Shown: positions 1-8,412 of the stretch, piece by piece
Position numbering within the stretch: the first letter of the stretch is position 1
Layout: each line of letters starts with the position of its first letter
From: CAIJMI01 sp964448085
Lineage (GTDB): Bacteria > Patescibacteriota > Microgenomatia > UBA10105 > UBA927
Assembly (NCBI GenBank): GCA_964448085.1
Contig: CAYUUX010000020.1
Location: 1-13,841, forward strand
Length of the DNA: 13,841 nucleotides
Reading direction: 5' to 3'
The notes under the pieces: generated by a model
The model's database searches: none
Seen by the model: the letters and a program-made list of their open reading frames with translations, nothing else
Told to the model about the DNA's origin: nothing
Position numbers and translations under genes: made by a program

Positions 1-89
1 GGGAATTGAAGCTAGAGTCGTAAAATATTTAAAAAAATAAACAACATCTAACATTTACTTTTCCACCTCACTTTTCCCTCATTTCCCTC

Positions 90-118
90 TTGACATGCTT
101 ATTAATATTAGATTTACT
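90..118 (+). promoter_or_regulatory. Candidate sigma-70-type promoter for a short-leader or leaderless transcript
   Basis: A perfect -35 hexamer TTGACA (90-95) is followed after exactly 17 bases by TTTACT (113-118), which matches 4 of 6 bases of the -10 consensus. Transcription would start near base 125, where an in-frame ATG lies, so the mRNA may be leaderless. The earlier in-frame ATG at 95 overlaps the -35 box and would then be upstream of the transcript. No Shine-Dalgarno sequence is seen before either ATG. The hexamers and spacing are seen; promoter activity is inferred. Confidence 0.4.
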
Positions 119-124
119 AGATAT

Positions 125-634
125 ATGCCTAATATAATCCTGTCTAATGTCTTTGATTATCAAGCTCTTCTCTCTTCTGAATTTTCTGCTTACCTCATCG
201 AACAAAAAGCTTCGGAAATTACGCGGAAGAACTACCTCGCGGATATCAGACATTTTTTCCAATGGCTTCTTACAAGTGCACGCGAGCTTGGCATTGAACT
301 TCGCGAAGACGAAGATAAGCCGTTGCGACCGATAACATCAGATCATGTCGAAAATTATAAGCAGAGCATGAGAATTGGCCAAACTCCTGTTGCAACCGTG
401 AATAGGCGCCTTTCCTCGCTTCGCATGTTCTTTCAATTTGCAGAAGCACACAACCTCATCGGAACGAATCCAATGATGGGAGTTCGCAACATACCGCGTT
501 CTGACGCGATAAAAAGCTCATCTACGCTCGACGCGATATTGAATAAATATGCAAGTGACACAACAGTATCTCCAGAGGATATCAACAACATAAAAGAGTT
601 TTTTTCCTGGCACACAAGCCAGGATTTTTCGTAA
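125..634 (+). CDS. Stand-alone tyrosine-recombinase core-binding (SAM-like) domain protein, no catalytic domain
   Basis: A small protein of about 170 residues (180 if the ATG at 95 is used). Its middle matches the N-terminal core-binding domain of XerC/XerD-type integrases: a helix with ITRKNYLADIRHFFQWL, then ITSDHVENYKQ, then the typical VATVNRRLSSLRMFFQFAE and a NLIGTNPMMGV turn. In full recombinases this four-helix domain grips DNA and is followed by a catalytic domain of about 180 residues with Arg-His-x-x-Arg and Tyr. Here the chain ends after a short acidic helix, so no recombination activity is expected. It may bind DNA or a protein partner. The fibre gene starts 6 bases downstream and also begins with a recombinase-like helical segment, so the two may work together (inference). 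Start 125 is preferred because of the promoter position. A decayed integrase is possible, but the reading frame is intact and ends at a terminator. Confidence 0.7.
   Translation: MPNIILSNVFDYQALLSSEFSAYLIEQKASEITRKNYLADIRHFFQWLLTSARELGIELREDEDKPLRPITSDHVENYKQSMRIGQTPVATVNRRLSSLRMFFQFAEAHNLIGTNPMMGVRNIPRSDAIKSSSTLDAILNKYASDTTVSPEDINNIKEFFSWHTSQDFS
605..629 (+). terminator. Intrinsic terminator inside the last codons of the 125-634 gene
   Basis: A perfect 7-bp stem, TCCTGGC (605-611) with GCCAGGA (618-624), encloses a 6-base loop ACACAA and is followed directly by TTTTT (625-629). It lies within the coding sequence, just before the TAA at 632-634, and 11 bases before the ATG of the 7.6-kb fibre gene. 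It should stop or attenuate transcription entering the fibre gene. The flank upstream is T-rich rather than A-rich, so it is not an obvious terminator for the other strand. Confidence 0.65.
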
Positions 635-640
635 TTATCC

Positions 641-3600
641 ATGTACACACTGCTCCCCACAATCACGGCTGAAATCATTAAACTTTTTCAAAAAGTTCTT
701 ACTGGACGTGGAGAACAATCTGAAACTATTGCAAAAAAAGTCAACAGCATTGAACGATTCGTTAAATGGGCAAAAGAACATGGGTATATGCTTGAAGGCT
801 TACTTCCAGCACCGACCAAAAAACTCCTTCCAGAAGTACACATGTTGCCGATGGTTGAATTAACAGATGCGGGATACGGAGCCTCTGCACAGACTATATT
901 TCCCGCAACAATTCCCGCAACCCCAAGCTTCATCCCCCAACCTGGACCAGATACCTTTATCATCCCTCCGTCAACAGCACCAATACAGGCTATTGCAAAA
1001 CAAACCGCTCGCAAGTGGATAAAGCCTCTTGGATTTGCAGCAGTATTGTTATTAGCTTTAGCAAGCGCTGGATTGGTATATTCACAAATTCAAAGTAATA
1101 TTCGCGCAACAACGCTCACCCCCACTCCAACAAAATTTCCAACTTCGAATACTGCACAAGGTGCTTCATCAACAACAGCAACGTGGGGATCTGTACTGGG
1201 CGCTTCTGGTGCAACTGGCCCAACGGGTGCCACAGGCATACCAGGCCCAACAGGTGCAACAGGTGCAACCGGAAACACTGGAGAAACCGGAGAAACAGGA
1301 CCAATTGGCGCAACGGGAGAAGCTGGTGATCAAGGAGCAACAGGATCCAGTGGTGCCCAAGGCGCAACAGGAACAAGTGGTTCAACAGGAGCTACGGGTA
1401 TCCCTGGACAAACAGGACCCCAGGGAAGTGTTGGAAACGTCGGACAAACAGGACCAACGGGTGCAACGGGAGCAACAGGAATTCCCGGTGCCACTGGTCC
1501 AACCGGGGCAACAGGTGTTGAAGGATCAACTGGACCAACGGGTGCTTCTGGAATTGAAGGTCCTACAGGAGCAACTGGTGCAACAGGAGCCACAGGAACC
1601 GTAGGAGATTACGGACCAACGGGTGCAACAGGTGCCACAGGTGCCACAGGTGCCACAGGAACAGAAGGTGCTTCTGGACCGACGGGTGCAACAGGTGCCA
1701 CAGGAACCGCTGGTCCTACCGGTGCAACGGGAGCCACAGGTGTTGCTGGACCGACTGGGTCAACTGGAGCAACAGGCGCAACTGGTGCTACAGGTGCTGG
1801 TGGAGCATCTGGCCCAACGGGTGCAACGGGAGCTTCTGGAACTCAAGGACCGACAGGAGCAACAGGGGCAACAGGGGCAACAGGAACATATGGTCCTACT
1901 GGTGCAACAGGAGCAACTGGTGCAACTGGTGCAACTGGTACAGAAGGACCGACAGGAGCAACGGGTACAGAAGGACCGACAGGAGCAACAGGAGCAACAG
2001 GAGCAACAGGAACATATGGTCCTACCGGTGCAACAGGAGCTACTGGAATTGAAGGCCCAACTGGAGCAACAGGCTCCCCTGGTGAATCAGGTCCTACCGG
2101 TGCAACAGGAGCAACGGGAACATATGGTCCTACCGGTGCAACAGGAGCCACGGGAGCAGCTGGTCCAACAGGAGCTACGGGTGCAACAGGTGTAGAAGGA
2201 CCTACAGGCGCAACGGGCGCAACGGGAGGTGTTGGCCCTACAGGAGCAACCGGTGTTGCCGGACCAACCGGAGCAACTGGTGCAACAGGTGCATATGGTC
2301 CCACTGGAGCAACAGGCGCAACAGGTGTAGAAGGACCTACAGGCGCTACAGGAAATGAAGGAGCATCTGGTCCAACAGGCGCAACCGGAGCAACGGGAAT
2401 TGCCGGTCCGACAGGTGCAACAGGAGCGACAGGAATTCAAGGACCTACCGGAGCAACGGGCCAAGAGGGTCCAACAGGCGCAACCGGTGCAACAGGAGCC
2501 ACGGGAGAAATAGGACCAACCGGAGCAACGGGAGCAACCGGCGCAACCGGAGGCCCAGGCCCCACCGGAGCAACAGGAATTCAAGGACCTACTGGAGCCA
2601 CAGGAGCAACCGGTGTTGCCGGACCAACTGGTGCAACCGGTGCAACAGGAGGCGTTGGTCCCACAGGAGCAACGGGAGTTCAAGGACCTACCGGAGCAAC
2701 GGGAGCCACAGGAGCAACCGGTGTTGCCGGACCAACCGGAGCAACAGGCGCAACCGGTGCAACAGGAGCCACGGGAGAAATAGGACCAACCGGAGCNNNN
2801 NNNNNNNNNNNNNNNNNNNNNNNNNNNNNNNNNNNNNNNNNNNNNNNNNNNNNNNNNNNNNNNNNNNNNNNNNNNNNNNNNNNNNNNNNNNNNNNNAACG
2901 GGAGCAACCGGCGCAACCGGAGGCCCAGGCCCCACCGGAGCAACAGGAGCAACCGGTGTTGCCGGACCTACAGGATCCACAGGTGCAACAGGCGCAACCG
3001 GTGCAACAGGAGGAATAGGACCAACCGGCGCAACCGGTGCAACCGGAGCCACGGGCGTTGCCGGTCCCACAGGAGCAACCGGTGCAACCGGTGCAACCGG
3101 TGCAACTGGTGCAACTGGTATTCAAGGTCCAACTGGAGCAACTGGAGCAGTAGGATCTGCCGGTCCCACAGGAGCAACAGGTGCAACCGGTGCAACCGGA
3201 GTTGCCGGACCAACAGGTGCAACGGGAGCAACAGGAGCAACCGGTGCAACCGGTGTTGCCGGTCCAACCGGAGCCACAGGCGCAACCGGAGCAACAGGAG
3301 CCACGGGAGTTGCTGGACCCACTGGAGCAACGGGTGCTACAGGTGCAACAGGTGAACAAGGACCTACAGGCGCGACCGGAGCAACAGGTGCTACAGGAGA
3401 AATTGGTCCTACGGGAGCAACAGGTGCAACCGGAGCAACCGGAACTGCCGGTCCAACAGGTGCAACCGGAGCTACTGGTAATATAGGACAAACAGGTCCA
3501 ACCGGGGCAACAGGTGCCACAGGTGTTGCCGGTCCCACAGGAGCAACAGGCGCNNNNNNNNNNNNNNNNNNNNNNNNNNNNNNNNNNNNNNNNNNNNNNN

Positions 3601-6600
3601 NNNNNNNNNNNNNNNNNNNNNNNNNNNNNNNNNNNNNNNNNNNNNNNNNNNNNGTAGAACAGGCGCAACGGGTGCAACCGGAGCCACGGGAGTTGCCGGT
3701 CCAACCGGTGCAACCGGGGCAACCGGAGCCACAGGAGTTGCCGGTCCAACCGGTGCAACCGGGGCAACAGGTGCAACAGGTGTTGCAGGACCAACTGGAG
3801 CAACTGGTGCAACCGGAGCAACTGGAACTGCGGGTTCTCAAGGTGTTGCCGGACCAACCGGTGCAACCGGAGCTACGGGTGCAACAGGTGTTGCAGGACC
3901 AACTGGAGCCACGGGAGCAACTGGAGCAACCGGAGCCACAGGCGTTGCAGGGCCAACAGGATCCACTGGGGCAACGGGTGCTACGGGAGCCACAGGCGTT
4001 GCAGGGCCAACAGGCGCAACAGGCGCCACGGGTGCAACTGGAGTTGCCGGACCAACTGGAGCCACTGGCGCAACGGGAGCAACCGGAGCTATAGGACCAA
4101 CTGGAGCAACAGGAGCTACAGGAGCTACGGGACCCGCAGGTTCTGCGGGTGTTGTTGGTCCAACGGGATCAACCGGGGCAACAGGTGCCACAGGTGTTGC
4201 CGGTCCAACAGGCGCAACGGGCGCAACAGGCGCAACCGGAAGTGTTGGCCAAACAGGTGCGACAGGAGCAACGGGTGCCACAGGAGGAATAGGACCAACT
4301 GGTGCAACGGGTGCAACCGGGGCTACAGGAACAGCTGGAACAGCAGGAGCAGCCGGACCAACAGGTGCAACGGGTGCAACCGGAGCAACGGGAACAGCCG
4401 GACCAACAGGTGCAACGGGTGCAACCGGAGCAACAGGAAGCGCCGGATCAGTTGGAAACACTGGTCCAACAGGAGCCACTGGAGCAACGGGAGCAACCGG
4501 TGCAACGGGAAGTATAGGAAGAACAGGAGCAACAGGAGCCACAGGCGCAACGGGAACCGCAGGTCCCACAGGAGCAACCGGAAGTGTTGGCCAAACAGGG
4601 GCAACAGGAGCAACAGGTGCAACCGGAGTTGCCGGTCCAACGGGAGCGTCGGGCGCAACTGGTGCAACGGGAACCGCAGGAACAACAGGAGCAACGGGCG
4701 CAACTGGTGCAACGGGTGCTACGGGCACCGCAGGTCCAACGGGGGCAACGGGTGCAACAGGTGCAACAGGTCCACAAGGGGCAACGGGAAGTTTAGGACC
4801 TGATGGACTGCCAGTATTTACACAAGCTGATAATCTTATTTACCCCTACCCCGTTGTCGATCGGTCCATTGCGCTTGGTAGCACAGGTGGAGATCCGCGT
4901 ACAACAACAACAACCGCCAGCGCGCTGCTTATATTAGATGGTATGACCGGAGATATATATGGAAGTGATTTAATCCTGGGGTACAACAGTACAACCCCGA
5001 CAATCACAACAGATGACGCAAATGAAACATTATATATAGATCCAAACGGATCAGGCTCGGTCGGCATTGGAACAGTATCTTCAGGGGATATCAAAGATTT
5101 GCTTTCTGTAGTAGGCAACGTAGCAGCAAAAATTTATCGAGATTGGGATAATACAAATTTCTATTTTGATCCAGCAGATTCTGCTCTTGCTTTAGTTGCG
5201 TCAGGAGATATCACAACCGCAGCACAAATTGGTATAGGAACAACAGCACCGACAAATGCGATAGATATCGTGGGAGCGGCAACGATCAATGCAACAGGTG
5301 CCCTAACTATCTCATCGGGAGGCAATATTAATCTCAATCCTGGGGGCGGCTCGCCCGAAGTAAACGTTGGCGGATCCGGTGCTGGGAAAATCAACGTCGG
5401 TACGGTCGATCCTCCATATACAATAGGTGGCCAACGATATGCTACATACATGCCTTCCATGGTGGGCGTAAAAGAAGAAGTGACTGGAGTTGCAAATACT
5501 ACAGAAAATGTACCGGGTGTCGGGTACCGCTCTATTATTGATTTCGGACGCTTAACCACCGGAACGGATCTCTGGCTCTTTAGCAAAACGACAGATCTCA
5601 AAACGAATATCGATAAACTCGTTGTTATTCTCAATCCATCTGGAAATACGCGCGCATGGTATGATTTGGACACTACCAACTATCGACTGGCTATTTACAC
5701 CTCCCAACCGTCTCGTGTTTCCTATCGTTTCACTGCGCCACGGTTTGACTACCAATCATGGCAAAACACGCGAACGAACGCAATTTTGGGCTTTGATATT
5801 AGCGGACTGACTCCAATTACTGCATCAGAAGCACCGCTTGCAACACCAAGCGCAAATATAATTGGAGATCTTTCCATCACGACGACCACTACCCCATCAA
5901 CCGGGCTCCTGTTTGATCTGAAAGATTCCCTTGGCGCATTTATCTATGACGTCGGGAAATTCTCGCAAGCTGCAGTTGCCAATTTGAAGGCTGGATGGCT
6001 TGCTGTAGATACGATCACTCCCCTTGCAACAAATACAGATGGCATTGATATCAAACTGGGTGCCACACAAAAACTTGCAATTACAGACAGCACAGGCACA
6101 CCGAAAACGACGTTCGATCAACTCGGCAACGCTACGTTATCAGGTCAATTAGAATCAAAAGATGTAGTAGTACATCAGAATGCAACATTTGAAGGAAATA
6201 TCATACAAACCGGAGGCGTTAATGCGCTTCCCGATCAAGGGAGCATGGTTGCAAACGGCGGATTTGAAGTGAACAACGACGGAAATGCTTCCATGCCCGA
6301 TACCTGGACCTGTAACAACACGGGAACCAGTACGGGAAGTTGTTCTCGGGATACGATTAATAAATCACAAGGAAACGCTTCTCTTGCCGTTATAAAAAAT
6401 AATACGACAGATCAACTCCAAGTGATGTCCAACTGTGTTCCGATCACTGGTGGGAGCAGTTATAACGTCAACATGCGTATTCGCTCAAGCGTAAGCCTCT
6501 CCAAAACACAGCATTATGTTGGTCTCTGGGGATATGCAACAGAAACGGACTGTAAAAACAATTCAAATGCAACACCATACATGACCGGAGTAGCGGCAAC

Positions 6601-8236
6601 AACATCATGGTCCAGCATTTCCAGAACAACTGGCATTCTTGGATCTTCCGTTTCCTGGGCACGCGCAGGGACGTATATAACCGGAGCAGCAGCAACGATC
6701 AGCGTTGATGCACTCCGCCTCATTCCAAGTACGTTGAATGAATCCATGGATATCGCAGAAAATTACTATGTATCAACGCCGCTGACTGCAGGCACCATTG
6801 CACAAATTGCAGCAACGAACGATTCGACGGTAGAAAAGGCTCTGAACACCACATCCCAATCCCTCATCGGTATCGTCTCCACCAGCCCAGCAATAACACT
6901 GGGTGAAGGTGTTGATCCGGAAATGCTCACCCCAATTGCCCTCTCCGGCCGCGTCCCAGCAATCGTATCAGATATCGATGGAACAATAGCAAATGGTGAT
7001 CCCATCACCGCAAGTTCCATTGCTGGAGTTGGTGCAAAAACAGTCAATGCCGGTGCAACCGTCGGCAAAGCACTCCAAACGTTTGATCCGTCAACCATGA
7101 CGTGCCAGGATGTGGCATCGGTGGACAATATCATCTGGCCGGATGATGATGGAACGAACAAAACACGCACGTGCTTCACGCTACCCGACGGCACGCATAT
7201 CGGAAAAATCATGACATTCATCAATGTCAGCTGGTTTGCACCAGAAGTGACTCAAGAAACAAAAACCAAAACGCTCTATGCAGACCGTATCATTACAAGC
7301 TTTGGAGAATTGACGGCAACACCAAGCAGCCAAACCATCAACTACATTACGAATGTCACGAACATCATCGCAACGCCATCTTCCGAATACCTTGGAACGC
7401 CGACAGTTGACACGACGCCGACACTGGACGCCTCAACTGCAGCCCTCCTGGCGCAGTTATCAGACAGCGTTGCGACATTTACATCCGAAACCATTGATCT
7501 TTCGGGCCGTGCGATTATTGCGGATTCCGTAACGCTCCATGATTCACTTTCCGTGCTTGGCAACACCACGCTGGGTGAAACATCCATTGCAGGATCGCTC
7601 CTTGTGGATGCAACCGTCAGAATGAGTCAATCCGGTATCGAAACCATTTCCGATACGCTGTACTTGAACAAAACGAAATTTGCCAACGTCGACATATTGG
7701 CTGGCACGATGGTGATCACAACAACGGGTGACGTACTGGTTACTGGAAACCTTGCAGTAACCGGTAACGTTGCAATCGGCGGCACGCTGGGTGTATCAAC
7801 CATAAGGCCAAACACGGAAGATCTGACCATAAATCTCGAAAAAACCAGCTCTGCAAGCGCGTTTGGAAAACTCATCGTTAAGGGTGCTGCAGACAAGACA
7901 GTAACCATTGACCAAAATGGGAATATAACGGCATCGGGATCAGCAACGGTTGCCAGACTCAATATTACAGGCATGGATGACCCAACAAGCACGATTGCGG
8001 CAACAGCAACCTCATCTGCAACGATTGGCACCGGTATAGTGCGTGCGGGGACGAAAGAAGTCACCGTCGCAACCACTGCAATCACGGATCAGTCCCTTAT
8101 TTATGTCACCCCAATCACATCAACAAACAATCAGGTCCTCTACGTGAAGACCAAAACCGCAGGTGCTGGATTCACGGTCAATATGGACACCGATATTCCT
8201 CAGGATGTGAGATTCAACTGGTGGATAGTCAACTAA
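641..8236 (+). CDS. Giant membrane-anchored collagen-like surface fibre with tail-fibre-like C-terminus (interrupted by two assembly gaps)
   Basis: Nominally about 2,500 residues; the true length is unknown because of the gaps. Residues 8-55 form a helical segment resembling a recombinase SAM-like domain (SETIAKKVNSIERFVKWAKEHGY region, shown here in part). After a Pro/Ala-rich linker, a basic patch (KQTARKW) precedes one transmembrane helix at about 129-148, so the N-terminus should be cytoplasmic and the rest outside. Strict Gly-X-Y repeats run from base 1199 to about 4813. The C-terminus (4814-8236) has short beta-rich repeats with IGIGTTAPTNAIDI and VTGNLAVTGNVAIGG motifs as in tail fibres, a probable CBM4/9-like jelly roll (about 6238-6735, opening with NGGFEV), a DIAENY/LSGRVP module (about 6745-7090) often seen near S74-type fibre tips, and a final module ending in WWIVN. 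The repeat frame is continuous once gap lengths are left free: frame of 641 up to gap 1, shifted between the gaps, and back in the frame of 641 from 3656 to the stop. Automatic calls would split it, for example at a false stop near 3355 or a false start at 4943. Likely role: adhesion or surface stalk. Confidence 0.85.
2472..2578 (+). repeat. 107-bp direct repeat whose second copy is split by assembly gap 1
   Basis: Bases 2472-2526 are identical to 2742-2796, which end at the first N. Bases 2527-2578 are identical to 2897-2948, which begin right after the last N. The two gap flanks are therefore contiguous in the intact copy, with no base missing. The repeat lies within the collagen-coding tract and encodes the same GXY triplets in both copies. 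Confidence 0.9.
2797..2896. other. Assembly gap 1 (100 N, true length unknown)
   Basis: A run of exactly 100 N, the usual placeholder for an unknown gap. The collagen frame before it has codons starting at positions equal to 2 mod 3, and after it at 0 mod 3. For the gene to be intact the true insert must be a multiple of three, which includes zero. Flank identity to 2472-2578 fits a zero-length gap or a missing whole number of repeat units. Confidence 0.95.
3554..3653. other. Assembly gap 2 (100 N, true length unknown)
   Basis: A second run of exactly 100 N in the collagen tract. The repeat frame moves from 0 mod 3 before it to 2 mod 3 after it. An intact gene requires a true insert length of 3n+2. 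The right flank begins GTAGAACAGGC, read as partial codon-Arg-Thr-Gly, a rare GRT triplet, so this gap is not explained by simple joining of the flanks. Confidence 0.95.
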
Positions 8237-8412
8237 GTGCCTCAGGTGGTTGGTTGTGTGTCAAAAAGAACACCTCTCCCCATACCACGCATGAAGATTA
8301 TTCATAACAGTCTGCCCCCGGGGGAACCCTGAAGAAATGCATTCTTGTACCAATATACGAACAAACACAAAGAACAGGTAGGAAGCATCACGCGGAAACA
8401 AAAAAATACATC
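8237..8412. other. Convergent intergenic region between fibre gene and pilin operon
   Basis: These 176 bases lie between two stop codons facing each other. Three small inverted repeats are visible: ATGAA/TTCAT (8291-8305), a loop-free CCCCCGGGGG palindrome (8315-8324) and AAGAA/TTCTT (8332-8346). None is followed by a T-run on either strand, so I do not call a terminator. No ORF of note and no known RNA is seen. Confidence 0.5.

Larger units (their letters stand above)
1199..4813 (+). repeat. Collagen-like Gly-X-Y coding repeat tract
   Basis: About 3.4 kb of sequenced repeat encodes about 380 uninterrupted Gly-X-Y triplets. The basic unit is GPT followed by two to four GAT triplets and then one variable triplet (GVA, GIQ, GTY, GTE, GEI, GVE, GNE, GSV and others). 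At DNA level the core is a degenerate 9-mer, GGN GCN ACN, with free variation at third positions. Thr dominates the Y position. No Lys is seen in the tract and only two Arg (GRT near 3656 and near 4510). Bacterial collagens of this kind, such as Bacillus BclA, form trimers and can carry O-glycans on Thr; that is family knowledge, not visible here. The repetitiveness explains both assembly gaps. Confidence 0.95.

Noticed and set aside
95..634. Active integrase marking a mobile element
   Set aside because: The catalytic domain with Arg, His and Tyr is absent, and no att-like repeats or other mobile-element genes are seen.
2797..3355. Apparent stop of the fibre gene near 3355 after an Asn/Arg/Ser-rich tail
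   Set aside because: The tail is the wrong frame caused by the arbitrary 100-N spacer. The GXY frame continues after the gap.
1090..4728. Many long open frames on both strands in the collagen tract, rich in Pro-Val-Ala-Pro, Gln-Pro-Val or Cys-Thr-Gly repeats
   Set aside because: They are mirror translations of a repeat that happens to lack stops in other frames. Only the Gly-X-Y frame is continuous with a sensible N-terminus and C-terminus.
1199..4813. CRISPR-like array
   Set aside because: The repeats are short, degenerate and codon-phased, with no unique spacers of constant length and no cas genes.
5161..5679. Antisense ORFs of 150-170 codons under the fibre C-terminus (also 6766-7224 and 7627-8085)
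   Set aside because: They lack ribosome-binding sites and recognisable domains, and mirror the codon bias of the plus-strand gene.
4943..8236. Separate gene starting at ATG 4943
   Set aside because: The frame is open upstream through the collagen tract (GPDGLPVFTQADN and on), with no stop and no ribosome-binding site at 4943. The ATG is internal.
4814..8236. Prophage tail-fibre gene
   Set aside because: The C-terminus resembles tail fibres, but the same protein has a transmembrane anchor and collagen stalk, and no phage structural or lysis genes flank it.
8256..8276. AGGTG/CACCT inverted repeat considered as a terminator of the fibre gene
   Set aside because: The stem is only five pairs with a long loop and no T-run follows.
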